Shown: positions 1 to 10,984 of the stretch, piece by piece | Position numbering within the stretch: the stretch's first letter is position 1 | Layout of the letters: each line of letters opens with the position of its first letter | From: Ursus arctos | Taxonomy: Eukaryota > Chordata > Mammalia > Carnivora > Ursidae | DNA: 64,000 nucleotides | Assembly (NCBI RefSeq): GCF_023065955.2 | Contig: NW_026623089.1 | Span: forward strand, 36,672,767-36,736,766 | Reading direction: 5' to 3' | Position numbers and translations under genes: made by a program | The notes under the pieces: model-generated | Databases searched by the model: none | What the model was told of the DNA's origin: nothing | The model's input: only the letters and a program-made list of their open reading frames with translations

Positions 1-460
1 TTGACTCCACCACTATCTGTGAGATAAAGATTCTCTAAAAATGCCCTAAGCCTCGTTCAAATGCACTTTTATAGGATCCTGGCCTCTCCCCAGGAGGGAA
101 TTTGGACAGGGAAGAATGGCTTTAAAGTTCCTGATGACTGAGGCTGCTGTTGCCTGGGGCTCCTTCCTCCTTAGAATCACCATTGCTTTCCTTTTTTCTG
201 GAGCTCTCTTGCTCATTGTACTTCTCTTCCGGCTCCCTGCTCCAGAGCTCCTACTTGGAGATTGGTTTGGCCTTTTGAATGGAGGGCTTCATAAAGCCAT
301 CTTCCTCTTGCTGTGCCCTTGTCTTCTACCCCACAGCCATCTGTTAAGCAAAACAGAACAAAAAAATTAATTTGACAGGCTATACAAAGTGTAAGTAATA
401 AGTTGTTTCTTAAATGTTAGTCATTACTAATAACACATCATTACTTAAGTTCAATTGAAT
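1..460. other. Unique sequence, no gene recognised
   Basis: Single-copy-looking DNA. A hydrophobic 84-codon open frame at 116-370 (+) has no recognisable domain, no conserved motif and no splice context I can defend, so I treat it as chance. Confidence 0.5.
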
Positions 461-464
461 CTGT

Positions 465-592
465 CTGTGCTGAGCCCATTTTAAGTGTCAGGTACTGTGC
501 TGGGTGTTGTGGACATAAACATGAACAAGACAACACTCCCTTCTCCTAGGAATGGAGCTGAGAGTCTAGTTGAGAAACAAACACACCACTTT
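465..592 (+). repeat. Fragment of an ancient high-copy mammalian repeat
   Basis: The text runs through the familiar phrase pattern 'gtgtcaggtactgtgctggg', then a 'gacataaacatgaacaagac' stretch and an 'ggagctgagagtctagt' stretch, which matches the start of an old mammalian interspersed repeat that recurs at 31.2, 41.9, 46.3 and 63.7 kb. I cannot name the family with confidence. Confidence 0.45.
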
Positions 593-595
593 TCT

Positions 596-1420
596 TAAAA
601 CCTGGGCTAGCAGCTGCCTCACAGAAAGGTCCGTCAGTGTGCAGTGGAAACTGCTCTCATGTCCCCCCCCCAAAGGCCCTTCAGCATCACTGTGGAGGTC
701 CTTGTGGTGCCTCCTTCTGTCATTGGTTCCAGAGTCAGGGAGAGAAAGGGGTAGGGTACCAGGGGACAGGGCACAGCCACTGTTCTCTCTCTCTTTCCTT
801 GCTGAACAACCAGATACTTTCACTTTTTTAAAGCCCCGGAAGCACACAGCAAAGGCCAGTCCTCGTGTCTGCTGTGTCTCTGCTTTCTTCTTTCCCAAGG
901 CTGGGTCAGTAGGACTGTGTGTATCACCTCTCAAACACGAGGAGTCATTTCTCCTGCTGATAAACAGCACTAGGCGCCTAGAAGTCACTCTGGGCATATT
1001 GGCTCTGTTGAGGTCAGGATCAGCTGTGGACATCAGGGCAAGTTTCACATCCCACCATGAAAGTAGATGACAAAGCTTTGGTGGGAAAAGGTGGCTATAA
1101 AAGGGATTCGTAGTTCTTTTCTCACACAACTCTGCATAAATTTTCTTAAGGAATCCTGGGAAAGTGGGAATACTGAATGGACATCAGGGAGAAAGCAGTT
1201 GGGACTGGAGTTGATGAGACCTAATGCTCCCTAGATGCTTAGCAGTCTTCACCCAGATCCTAAATGGGGCCCAGTCTTCAGCCACCATCAGCAACTTAAG
1301 GCCCACACTCAGCAGGAAGTGGGGGGAGCAGGGTGATGGTGTCAGTAGTGTAGATTTGGAAAATTGCCAAAGAACTATTTCCCTGCTTCGCATGTATTTC
1401 AAAACATTAGGCAAGGACAG
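596..1420. other. Unique sequence with overlapping open frames on both strands
   Basis: Open frames of 187 codons (minus, 566-1129) and 166 codons (plus, 570-1070) cover the same bases. Neither shows a domain or motif, and mutual openness suggests low stop density rather than coding. A TATA-like box (1096-1103) lies at the end of the region with nothing recognisable downstream. Confidence 0.5.
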
Positions 1421-1424
1421 ATAA

Positions 1425-2105
1425 TTCAATAAATGGTATTATGACAAAAGGCTAACCATTTGGGAAAAAAGGAAAGTTAAGTGTTTACCTTATTATAGCC
1501 AAGATAGTCTCCAGATGGATTAAATGTAAAATGTAAAACCCAGATCCACAAAAGGCCCAGAAGAATGTATGGCTTAATGCTTTTATAATCTTGGCATAGG
1601 AAAGGCTTTCCTAACCATGGTAACAAAGGTAGAAACAATAAAGAATAAGATTGCTGGATTTGACTGCATTAAAATCCAGCACTTCTGTGTGTCAACACCA
1701 TTTATGAAGTTAACATATGACAAGCTGGGAAAATATTAATAACTGTCATATTTAAAGATAACATGCAAAAAAATTTCAATGGAAATTTGGCAAAGGACAG
1801 CAACTCACAAAAGAAAAAAAACAGAATTAAAGAAAATACTCAGATTTGCTATTAATCTTTTTAAAATGCCAGGTGAAACAGGAAATTTTTTTTCCCTAAC
1901 TAATGAATGGCAAAACTTGTGAAGGGACTAGGGTAATGGACATTTTCTTCCATGTGTAAATTGAGACAGTCATTTTGATTAGACATTTGGTAATATGTAT
2001 CAAAAAGTACTAAAAATGTACATATTATGGCTGGAATATTTTCCCCGGGGGGAAAAAAGTCAGATAATTGTATCGTAAATGTGGAATGAAAGCTGCAACA
2101 TCCAA
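1425..2105 (+). repeat. Degraded L1 ORF2 fragment
   Basis: Phrases typical of the C-terminal third of mammalian L1 ORF2 are legible on the plus strand: 'aataaatggtattatgacaa', 'ggctaaccatttgggaaaaa', 'ccagatggattaaatg', 'aaaggctttcctaa' and 'atttgactgcattaaaat'. The frame is broken by many indels and stops, so it cannot be translated. The 5' and 3' limits are approximate. Confidence 0.8.
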
Positions 2106-3410
2106 GTTTGTAAAGTGAATTATTGACTTGGAAAGGACTTCTGGTTTCTTTGAAGGGAGTTGTTGCCCCAGAAGTTTCCATGAGATGGCTTAATGCTCAA
2201 GGAAAGCTAGTCCTTCACTTGCTGCCATAGTTCTGAACAGTCTTTGGGTCTAGAGTGGTAGAATCTGCCCACCTAGAAGAGATTATTAGAACAGTTTCCA
2301 TTATGTTTCAAGTCTGTGTTTATTCTAGTCTGTGTCAGAAATGCAAGCCCCTTTAGTCATTTTCAACAACTGTGTTTTATGTCTTCCATACCATTATTCT
2401 GTACATTCACTAAACTAACCAGCCTTCCCATTCCTCCAAAACCATCCCTCTATGTCCATCATGGAGGCCAGTGCTTGAGAAATCTGGCTGTCTCTCAGGC
2501 CTTTTTGCCCAGTGGCCAGACTTTAGGGACTGAATTTACCAGAAAGAAAAGGATCTGTGCATTAGTGCAATTCTTTGGAAAGACTGAATTCTTAGCTAGA
2601 GCCATCCACATGTCTCTTGACTTGCTAGCTAATTCTCAGGGCTGGAAGTCATCATGGTCTCTCATTGGACAAGCCATTCCTGTTTTCTACAGCTGCTTCT
2701 GTTCTTTTGAGCAAATACGTCTTGTGTTTGATCTCACTATTCTTACCTGATACTAATAATGGCATTAATGATGCCTAGTGTGTGCATCTTAGCTTTTGTA
2801 ACTTTTTAACTCTTGCAGCTATTCAAATCTAAATCATTCATCTTTGTGGGGACTATTTGTGCTGAGTTCAGACAGATTTTTATTCTTGCCATTTATTTCT
2901 ACCATGTAACTGGTTATGCCTTTCTTCATTGAGTTTTTTAGTGGCGTTACTTATAAAGCAGAAGATGGGAGGGGAAGTTTGGGGTCGGGATTGATGCCCC
3001 ACACAGTATATATTTGCGTCTATTTCCAGTGCTAGGGCGCAGGCTGTCCTTTCCTCCTGAGGCTCTAATGCCCAGAGCTGATTATTCTGTTTGGTAGCAC
3101 TTAATGGGGCTGCCTTTAGGGATCCCTTTAGGATATATTTATGGTGCTGCTTGGTCCAGAAAGAGGAGGTGCACTTTGTTGTGTGGGTGAGTGTAGTCCT
3201 TTCATAATGACCCTTCTGAGGAGATGTCAAGAGGGATCATGAAGTACTATGTTTCTGTCAGCCCATTTTGTAGGAAGGCGCCCCCCCAAGCAGCCAGACG
3301 ATTAAGGGATGAATGGGAATGCAGGTGAGAGGTAGAAGTTGTTCCTGCTCAGATTATCTGTTGGATGTCACTTCCTGCTACACCCAAGTCCTAGCTACAG
3401 CCCTGGGAGC
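2106..3410. other. Unique sequence, no gene recognised
   Basis: No repeat or coding feature that I can support. A 144-codon frame at 2316-2750 (+) and a 116-codon frame at 2880-3230 (-) have no recognisable homology or coding-like composition. Confidence 0.5.
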
Positions 3411-3546
3411 CAGGGTTCTTCACTGGGGGCCCATGGATGTGCGCCACATGGGTCTGTGAATTTGCAAAATGGCGTAAGTGAACTTTCGGAGCAGATAGTA
3501 CTTAATTTTCATCAAAGAGTTGGTTGACCTCCAAAAAGATTAAAAT
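3411..3546. mobile_element. Probable hAT-type DNA transposon fragment
   Basis: The start ('ggttcttcactgggggccca') and the end ('tttcatcaaagagttgg', then 'cctccaaaaagattaa') resemble the two ends of an old nonautonomous element of the kind reading 'ggttcttaacctggggtcca ... caaaaaggttaagaacc'. The middle is heavily deleted. Family assignment is from memory and weak. Confidence 0.4.
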
Positions 3547-3591
3547 GATTATTTTAAAGAATCCTTGAATAAACAGAGATAGATCATTTTA

Positions 3592-3971
3592 AACTTTTTT
3601 CTTTTAAGTTTTTCTTTTTTAAGTAGGCTACGCACCCAGTGTGGAGCCTAGTGCAGACTTGAACTCACAACCCTGAGATCAAGACCTGAGCTGAGATCAA
3701 GAGTCAGACACTTGGGGCGCCTGGGTGGCTCAGTCATTAAGCGTCTGCCTTCTGTTCAGGGTGTGCCCAGGGTCCTGGGATGGAGCCCTGCATCAGGCTC
3801 TCTGCTCTGCTGGGAGCCTACTTCTTCCTTTCCCTCTCCCCCTGCTTGTGTTCCCTTTCTTGCTGGCTGTCTCTCTCTCTCTTTGTCAAATAAATAAATA
3901 AAATCGTAAAAAAAAAAAAAAAAGAGTCGGACACTTAACTGACTGAGCCACCCAGGCATCCTGAACTTTTT
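3592..3971 (-). mobile_element. Old Can-SINE (outer), split by a younger SINE
   Basis: An older carnivore tRNA-Lys SINE lies on the minus strand in two parts, about 3600-3713 and 3937-3962. The tRNA-like head reads toward the right end ('gactgagccacccaggc') and the body includes 'cccagtgtggagcctag' and 'gagatcaagacctgagctga'. It may be flanked by a short duplication AACTTTTT (3592-3599 and 3964-3971). A plus-strand SINE at 3714-3921 interrupts it. Confidence 0.85.
3714..3921 (+). mobile_element. Can-SINE (inner) inserted into the older SINE
   Basis: Complete Can-SINE with head 'ggggcgcctgggtggctcag', a CT-rich body, an 'aaataaataaataaaat' tail and a poly(A). It is flanked by a 15-bp target-site duplication, aagagtcagacactt (3699-3713) and aagagtcggacactt (3922-3936), one mismatch. 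The duplicated bases belong to the outer SINE, which proves the order of insertion. Confidence 0.95.
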
Positions 3972-4275
3972 ATTTTGAAATAATTTTAGACTTACAGAAA
4001 AATTGCAAGAACAATACAGGGGTTTTCACATTCATCTTTCACCCAGCTTTCCCTAATAGTAACAACTGAGAGAATTATAACAACAATGTAAACCAGGAAA
4101 TTAACATTGGCATAATACCCAAGAGTAATACTTAATAGTAGATGACTGACTTCACTGAAATTTCACCAGTTTTAACCCTAGTGTTCATTTTCTGTTCCTG
4201 GGTCCAGTTCAGGGTCCCATATTACATTTGATTGCTGTGTCTCATTAATTTCCTCCTATTTGTGGCATTTTCCCA
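3963..4275 (-). repeat. L1 3'-region fragment (old L1M type)
   Basis: Text such as 'gaaataattttagacttaca', 'ctttcacccagctttcccta' and 'aaatttcaccagttttaacc' is the complement-side reading of an old mammalian L1 3' region. A second, longer copy of the same sequence lies at 53757-54147. The strand is inferred from the usual orientation of this segment. Confidence 0.65.
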
Positions 4276-4520
4276 TTTTAAAGAAGAAAATAAAATCTGT
4301 TGGTAGTGATGACATTAAAATGCAAGGTAAATGTAAGAACATACATATGATCTGACTCCCTCTCTTCTTTTTTTCCTTCTTACTCATTTTTCTTTCCAAA
4401 CAAAACTTAAAAATTAGCTTTATTTTTATTTGGTAACTGAAGTAACTTATTTATTTTAAAATAAGTAAAAAATGCAACTGATGGTTTTAATTAATCAGTT
4501 AATTAAGAGTGTGAGTGGGG
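4276..4520. other. AT-rich and purine-rich unclassified sequence
   Basis: AT-rich DNA with short palindromic stretches such as 'ggttttaattaatcagttaa', ending in a purine-rich run (about 4511-4547). No gene or confident repeat. Confidence 0.4.
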
Positions 4521-4549
4521 GGAGGAGCAAAGGGAGAGGGAGAGAGAAT

Positions 4550-5140
4550 TTCATGCTTGATAGGAATGTCTTCATCAGCCTAGAGGCTCTAGATTACACT
4601 GGGTAGTCTAAAAATGTGATTTACGGTGTGGGCTGCCACACTAGATAGTCTGAGGATAGAGCCTGGACACTCCAGGTAGTAATAGTATGACATAGGGTGG
4701 GAGGTTTGGGTCACATGGAGATTGAGATTAGCCACCTGGGCAGTTAATCATCTATGTGATGGACCCCAAATAGACACTCTGGACATCAAGGCTCAAGTGA
4801 ACTTCCTTGGTTGGCAATACTCTGGACGTATTGTCACATTAATGCTGGGAAAACAATGCTGTCCTGACTCCTTGGGGAGAGGACAACTGAAAGCTGCATG
4901 CTTGCTACTTTTCCTGGACTCTGCCCTATGCATTTCTCTCCTTGGTTGATTTTAATCTCTATTCTTTCCCTGTAATAAACCACAATCAAGAGTGCAACAA
5001 CTTCCAGTGAGTTCCTTGAGTCTTTTTAGCAAAGTATCAAAACTGAGGGTGGTTCTGGGAACCCCACAAACTTGAAATTGATGTCAGAAGTGAGGTGGTC
5101 TTGTAGACTGATTCCCCAGCTTTACAACTGGCCTAAACAT
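4550..5140 (+). mobile_element. Solo LTR of an ancient ERVL-type element
   Basis: The 3' half carries a polyadenylation signal (aataaa, 4973-4978), then 'cttccagtgagttccttgag', 'gcaaagtatcaaaactgagg' and 'ggttctgggaacccc', an arrangement I know from LTR16/LTR33/MLT2-like ERVL LTRs. No internal retroviral gene lies beside it, so it is a solo LTR or a fragment. The 5' limit is uncertain. No coding capacity. Confidence 0.6.
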
Positions 5141-5420
5141 TTGCAATGACTTGTAGAGTTGATACTGAAACTTTGCACTTGAAGATAAAAATAATTCTTC
5201 TCCTGAGACAAATGAGAGTTTGTTACTGGTAAATTGTCATTTTATATTTAGCAGATCCACTTCAACTGAAGTTCCCTCCCTAATTTCAATGCATTTCATT
5301 TGTAAGAATACAATAGAACAGAGCTGGTCATTTTCAGACCTGAAGTTATCTTACTTGCACTAAGGGTTTATAACAAACATTAGAGTTCTTCTAAATATGG
5401 TGGAGATTAAACCCAACATA
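5141..5420. other. Unique AT-rich sequence
   Basis: No feature recognised. Confidence 0.4.
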
Positions 5421-5433
5421 AAACCACTGTCTT

Positions 5434-5621
5434 TTTTTTTTTTTTTAACATTTAATTTATTTATCTGAGAGAGCGAGAGAGCTCCAGTAGGGGCTGTGGG
5501 AGAGGGACAAGCAGACTCCCTGCTGAGCGAGAGCCTCACACATGGCTGGATCCCAAGACCCTGAGATCATGACCTGAGTTGAAGTCAGATGCTTAGCTGA
5601 TTGAGCCACTCAGGTACCCCT
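5434..5621 (-). mobile_element. Can-SINE
   Basis: Minus-strand SINE: poly(T) tail at the left, then a GA-rich body, then the head complement 'gattgagccactcaggtacc' at the right. The target-site duplication is aaccactgtctt at 5422-5433 and 5624-5635 (12 bp, perfect). Confidence 0.93.
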
Positions 5622-5635
5622 AGAACCACTGTCTT

Positions 5636-6325
5636 GAAAGACCGTGATCATGACTTGTGGCAGCCTTTATTGGTAGGTCACACATGTATCTATCTAGATT
5701 CCAGAGTTTTTAAAAAAAATGTCTTGAATGTTTGGTCAAGATCTAAGTTCTTCAGGTCTAAAGAACAGCATTATAGACTTTTTTTTTTTAACTTCCATCT
5801 TAGTGCTAAATATATTTATGTAATTCCAGTGGAGGTGGTGATGGTGGTGCATAGTCTGGTAATGGGAGTATCTTTCCAAATGTTCAAATCTGATAAAATT
5901 GCTATGAGTTGAGTGCATCTTTTCATTATAGAAACCAGGCACACTCAAGTGCAGAATATTTTTCAGACACTCAGGCTTACTTTGATGGTTATTCAGTTTC
6001 TGAAAACAGAAATCCCAATGTTTACTTAAAAAGAGAGAAGATAAATTATAGGGTGAATGATAAATTTATGCTTCACATTATCAAAGACTGCTATTTTTAG
6101 AGCCCTATGGAAATGAACTCTAATTGAGAAAATGGTTTATGCCATAGCATTTTGGAACATATTTTTCATTTAAAAATTTTAAATATGTGGCACAATATGC
6201 CAATGGGCACATATGAAAACAACATTTGTGTTTTTGTCCGTTTTTATTTCTGAAACCCTTTCAACTATTTAAAAATTTCAAACATTAAAAAGTACTGAAG
6301 TCTGTTGGCATTTCAAATGTTCATA
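5636..6325. other. Unique AT-rich sequence
   Basis: No confident repeat. A 103-codon frame (5601-5912, +) overlaps the SINE end and is not credible; a 63-codon frame (5909-6100, +) has no recognisable homology. Confidence 0.45.
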
Positions 6326-6329
6326 AACT

Positions 6330-6805
6330 TGTTTTGTTTTGAGTATAGCTGACATACAATATTACATTACTTTCAGGTATACAACATGGTGATTCCACAC
6401 CTCTATATGTTATGCTGTGCTCACCACAAGGGTAGCTCCCATCTGTCACCACACAATGCTACTACAGTACCATTGACTGTATTCCCTGTGCCGTAGCTTT
6501 TGTTCCCATGAGTTATCCATTCCATAACTGGAAGCCAGTGTCTCCAACTTCCCTTTACCCATTTTCTCCATATCCACTTTTCCCTTTCCTTTGGTAACCA
6601 TCAGTTTATTCTTTGTATTAATAGGTCTGATTCTGTTTTTTTGTTTATTTATTCATTCCTTTTGTTTTTTTTGATTCCACATATAAGTGAAACCATATTC
6701 TCTTTCTGACTTATTTTACTTAGCATAATACCCTCTAGGTCCATCCAAGTTATTGCAAATGATAGAGTTAATCTTTTTTTATGGTTGAATAATATTCCAT
6801 TGTTG
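6330..6805 (-). repeat. L1 3' end, minus strand
   Basis: Reading left to right gives the complement of an L1 3' untranslated region ('gagtatagctgacatacaat', 'tacaacatggtgattccaca', 'acatataagtgaaaccatat', 'gtccatccaagttattgcaa'). It ends in 'gaataatattccattg', the complement of the codons for the MEYYSA-like C-terminus of ORF2. It is 5'-truncated just inside ORF2. Confidence 0.9.
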
Positions 6806-7836
6806 GTAAACATTTATGACTTTTCCAGTATATGATTCTGAACTTGACAGTTTACTAACTTGAATACCTTTAAAATAAAATTTATTGCACAAGGAGTTGA
6901 AAAGAGGTGTTTTAAAAACATAAAGCAAGCTGCTGGAAAGTATTTCCCTACATTTTTCTGAATAACATTTTCAGAAATGTCTTCAGTGATAAAATTTTAA
7001 AATATTTAATTGGAAAAATATTTAACATTTAAAAGTGCTTACTAACAAAATAAGGGATGTAATATTTTTCTGTAATCTTTCTACAACTCAAGGAGAAGTT
7101 GTAGTATAATTTTGTATAATTCTGGAACTCTATTCTTGTTCACATGCCTTGAGGTCTTAATGGGAAGGTGTTCTCATCGCACAGACTCCAAAAGTAGCTG
7201 TGAAGCAGCACTGTAATGCAATTACTCTCAGATACTTCCAGGTGGCATAGCCTCTGATGCTCCTTGTGGGACTTTATAAAATATCACCCTTAACACATGC
7301 TCTCGGTGCCCCTTTTATATCTCCCGAGGTCTTCTTAAGCTTCAGTGGACAATGTTCCCATATGTGGAGGGCTCCTTACCTCAAGAACCTGAGTTCTTTG
7401 CCTGAGGACTTTCTTTGGCCATAGGAATTTGCCTGGCTCTTTGAGTGTGGCAGGCCTTAAGTGATGGGGATTTAGTGCTTTCAGGAATTACCTTCAACCA
7501 ATGAGGAATAGGAATTCATGGAAAAATATCCCAGCTTGCTCCCTTCTCAGCTGGGCAATTCTGGAGTATATTCTATATTTTCTCAGAGGGCCCCATCAGG
7601 CTTGTGCCCCATTTACCCACACTGGTACCCCACTCTTTCATGTACTCTTGACTGATTTTCCGTCCTTTCCTGCCTCATGTTCCCACTACCTAACTGTGTT
7701 TCTCAAATTACTTGCCCTTAAGTCTTTGTTTTGGGTCTACTTTGTGGGGAACCCAATGGGAGACACCATATGAACTAAGTAGTACAATAGAACCATCAGT
7801 CTTATTGGGAGGTAAAAAGCTCCTGGTGGGCTTCAA
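6806..7836. other. Unique sequence, no gene recognised
   Basis: No repeat or coding feature seen. A 90-codon frame (7501-7773, +) is compositionally unremarkable. Confidence 0.5.
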
Positions 7837-7851
7837 AAGGAGTTGAAGTTT

Positions 7852-8056
7852 GGGGCACCTGGGTGGTTCAGTTGGTTAAGCCTCCAACTCTTCATTTCAG
7901 CTCAAGTCTTGATCTCAGAGTTGTAAGATCAAGCCCTGCATCTGGCTCTGCACTGGGCTTGGAGTCTGCTTAAGATTCTTTCTCTCCCTCTGCCTTCACC
8001 CCCTGTGCATGCATGCTCTCTCTCTCTCTAAAAAAACCCAAAAAACCCCCCCAAAA
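7852..8056 (+). mobile_element. Can-SINE, older subfamily
   Basis: Head 'ggggcacctgggtggttcag', body with 'gatctcagagttgtaagatc' and 'ctgtgcatgcatgctctctc', then an A/C-rich tail. The flanks aaggagttgaagtt (7837-7850) and aaggaattggagatt (8063-8077) look like a decayed target-site duplication, consistent with an older insertion than the bear-type copies. Confidence 0.85.
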
Positions 8057-8200
8057 TACTTGAAGGAATTGGAGATTAAAGAAAATCACCAAACCCCCAT
8101 AGGTAAGGGTGTATTATTAACAAATCTGGTGGACCAAGAGAAGTGGATGCAACAACAACACACACACATACGTATTGGGAGAGAAGATAGTATCATTTTA

Positions 8201-8412
8201 TATTATTTTATTTTAAAACATTAAAAAATTTTTCAATTTAAAAATTTAAAATTTAAAATTTAAAAAAACTTTAATTTTAAATTCCCCTGTTAACAGACAG
8301 TGTTATATTAGTTTTGGGTGTACAGCATAGTGATTTGACACTTCCATACAACACCCGGAGCTCATCATGACAAGTGCTGTCCTTTATCCCATCACCTATT
8401 TCACCCACCCCC
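8201..8412 (-). mobile_element. 5'-truncated L1 insertion with target-site duplication
   Basis: An AT-rich tail of repeated 'aatttaaaa' units is followed by the complement of the carnivore L1 3' untranslated region ('gtacagcatagtgatttgac', 'gagctcatcatgacaagtgc', 'cccatcacctatttcaccca'). The duplication is aagatagtatcatttta (8184-8200) and aagatagtattatttta (8413-8429), 17 bp with one mismatch. The insert is only about 210 bp. Confidence 0.9.
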
Positions 8413-8429
8413 AAGATAGTATTATTTTA

Positions 8430-9070
8430 AACCAGCATTTAAGATCACAGACTAAATAATAAAAGAATAGGAAGGAATGGGAAAGTGGATTGAGAGAAGC
8501 CAAAAGTCATTAAAGTCTTCTGCTTACCTAAAAGGCAAATAGAATTTTGTGTGTTTATTGCTACTTTAAGATATTTTAAATGAGGTTGATACAGTTTGTT
8601 GTTACAGATAACAACCATGGGATCAAAACTGGGCGGCTTTCCTGCTTCACCTTAGTAAAGGATGGAAGCAAATGGAATACATACACTTATCTAAAGACAA
8701 GAAATAGACAAGGAAGTATAAAAAATTGGGCTTGGATTGGGAATGTTCACAGTATGGATCCTCCGATGGCAAAGAGACTCCCTTCTCACCTCCCACATTC
8801 CATCAAACTCTGTCCCCCCAGTTTTACTCTTATTTATTAGATCTGCCACCTCTACTCTTGCCTCCCCACCACTCCACAATGTGTGACCAGGACTTTTTCC
8901 CCCCTGGATGTCCAGAATAGGTTCCTAAATGTTGATTTGCCTAAAAATTATGATTAATTGTGCATATTAATCCTAAGCCACAGACTACAGACTACAGACT
9001 ACACAAAAGGTCCCAAGAATGGACCGAGTCTGGTGCTCTCAGAAACAGATGTGTCTCAGTAGACATTTAT
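8430..9070. other. Unique sequence with a short tandem repeat
   Basis: No gene or large repeat. Contains three perfect copies of a 7-bp unit, cagacta (8981-9001). Confidence 0.5.
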
Positions 9071-9074
9071 GTAT

Positions 9075-9250
9075 GTTACATGTAATTTGGTCCTCACAAC
9101 AATCTTACATAGTAGGCAGTGGCATTCCCTCTACCTTAGAGAGGTGTCTATTATGCATCCAGCGTCTCACAACCAATAAGTGGCCAATTTGGGATTCTGC
9201 CCAGTTCTCATTCCAAGCACCTTGCTTCTTCCAACTCACTCGGTTGTCTT
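9075..9250 (-). repeat. MIR-like SINE fragment
   Basis: The phrases 'ggtcctcacaacaatcttac' and 'tagtaggcagtggcattccc', with 'ctcacaaccaataagtggcc' and 'ttctgcccagttctc' further on, follow the order of a reverse-oriented MIR. Heavily diverged. Confidence 0.6.
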
Positions 9251-9254
9251 GACA

Positions 9255-10168
9255 GGATGTGTACTACACTGCAGTCAGGGCACCTGAAACAAAATAACCC
9301 AGAAAAGCCTTATCAGATATGGATGCAGCACTGACATTAATATTAAAAAAGCATTGTTTAGTCAACAGAAATTAGCTATATATATGCAGCATTTAACAAA
9401 AATTATGATTATGTTAAAGACAATGTTTTAAAAAGTTTATGAACTTTGTTACTTTTTGACATAAAGATATAACATTTAGAGTTCAGGAGTATTTGACAAA
9501 ATATGCTATTTAGAAACTTGATTTTACCATTATCAGTTAATATTAAGTCAAGCTGGCAAAATGTAGGTATATATTACAAAACAATAAAATAGAATTAATT
9601 GATAGAATCTGAGTCTTAGAAACTTTCCAGTGTCTGAAATTTTTACAAAATATTATAATTCATTACAACATAAAGACATCCAGTACATTACAAAAGATAA
9701 AAATCTTACAGGCTACAAAGTCTTCCCATAATATGGCAAAACTAATAACAATAAATGTTTCAATAGGAATTACAAAATTGTGCCATTTAAAATGTGCTCA
9801 ATTCTCTCTCAAACAATAATCGGCTACAGTGGTAAATTAAAGAATATAGCAACATGCTGTTTATTAAATAACAGCACTACATATAAAAATGTGTAATTTT
9901 TGTTAAAACAATATTCAAGAGAAAATTCATATGCGATGTTTTTATCATCATTAAAGGAAAAAAGCAAAAGAAAGTATTCAATATACATTTCTTCAATATG
10001 CCTTTCTTCAGAATTCAAAAAAGTATAAGACAAAAATTATATTAATAAAAGGAAAAAACAAATTAGAAAATAAAAACTGAAAATTATGAACCTCAAAAAG
10101 ACAACTCACTAAAAAATCTGAAGAAAAATGATCAATATGTACAAACAATACTATAATTAAGAAAGAAT
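9255..10168. other. AT-rich block without recognised repeats
   Basis: Visibly AT-rich sequence with no SINE, L1, L2 or MIR phrases. Read on the minus strand it resembles a mammalian 3' untranslated region: U-rich, with an AATAAA (complement of tttatt near 9860) and little CpG. There is no attached coding exon or splice site I can defend, so the function is unknown. Confidence 0.4.
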
Positions 10169-10169
10169 A

Positions 10170-10295
10170 GGGGCACCTGGGTGTCTCAGTAAGTTAAGCA
10201 TCTGACCCTTGATCTCAGCTCAGGTCCTGATCTCAGAGTTGTGAGTTTGAGCCCTGCATTGGAACCTACTTAAAAAAAAAAGAAAAAAAAAAAAG
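10170..10295 (+). mobile_element. Short Can-SINE
   Basis: Head 'ggggcacctgggtgtctcag' and tRNA-like part through 'gagtttgagccctgcattgg', then directly an A-rich tail; the CT-rich body is missing. Flanks 'aagaaagaatag' and 'aaagaagagtag' may be a degraded duplication. Confidence 0.85.
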
Positions 10296-10968
10296 ATAAA
10301 GAAGAGTAGTAGATACAATTCATTATTAAATTATTAAAAAGGTATAATTTATTTTGTAGAGTTTACAAAGATAAAATTTATGGTAAAAGTATAATTTATT
10401 TTATAAAATTATAAGCAATATTGTTAATTGTAACTTAAGTACTTTGGGAAATTTGTGATTTTGGTGTTTTTGATCTCTCTCATGACCACAAGAGGGCAGA
10501 ATAGTTTTAAATTTCTTTTTCCCCTCTCTTTCCTGGGAAGTCTTGGTGGAGTTCTGGGCTGTTTCTTTTGTTGACAGACCCCAAGTAGCAAGACTGTTCA
10601 GGCTTAAATGCTAGTGTTCGGAAGGGATCAAGAAGATTCTGGTTTGCTCAGCCTCCATTGGAGGGAACATCAAAATGAGAATCCTAGGGTCCTGGTGGGG
10701 AAAGAAAAAAACATGGAATTTATAGCATGAATTGGTAAGTTGGTATAGTTTCCAGAAAAAAAAAAGTAGTAGATTTCTGAACAGGAAATAGATGCTAGGT
10801 CAGACTGTTGTTAAAGTCCAGTTGAGGAGTGTCAGAGAGGGTGGGACTTTGCTTCTTTTCTGCGTGTAGAAATAGCTTCAGAAAACCAGAGGGGCATAAT
10901 TAACTGGCTCCGATCATGTTTTTGCTTCAGGAGGACAAACAATCCTTCTAGAGTATCAGTGCTAAATT
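10296..10968. other. Unique sequence including a CTCF-like motif
   Basis: AT-rich start with two near copies of 'gtataatttattttgtagag' (10342 onward and near 10390), then mixed sequence. Apart from the CTCF-like site at 10486-10499, no feature was recognised. Confidence 0.45.
10486..10499 (+). promoter_or_regulatory. CTCF-like motif (one mismatch)
   Basis: ccacaagagggcag fits the CTCF core CCASYAGRKGGCRS with one deviation (A at the Y position). It is outside any repeat I recognise and in the same orientation as the three motifs at 13.2, 13.6 and 17.8 kb. Binding is inferred from the motif alone. Confidence 0.45.
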
Positions 10969-10984
10969 AGAAAAGAGGTTCATC

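Noticed and set aside
1096..1103. TATA-like box tataaaag
   Set aside because: An isolated motif with no recognisable exon, Inr or CpG context downstream; expected by chance in 64 kb. A similar one occurs at 42842.
566..1129. Overlapping 187-codon (minus) and 166-codon (plus) open frames
   Set aside because: Both strands open over the same bases, no domain, no codon bias visible and no splice context; best explained by local lack of stops.
3714..3921. tRNA-like Can-SINE heads as functional tRNA genes
   Set aside because: They keep A- and B-box-like text but no cloverleaf or anticodon arm; they are SINE promoters or remnants.
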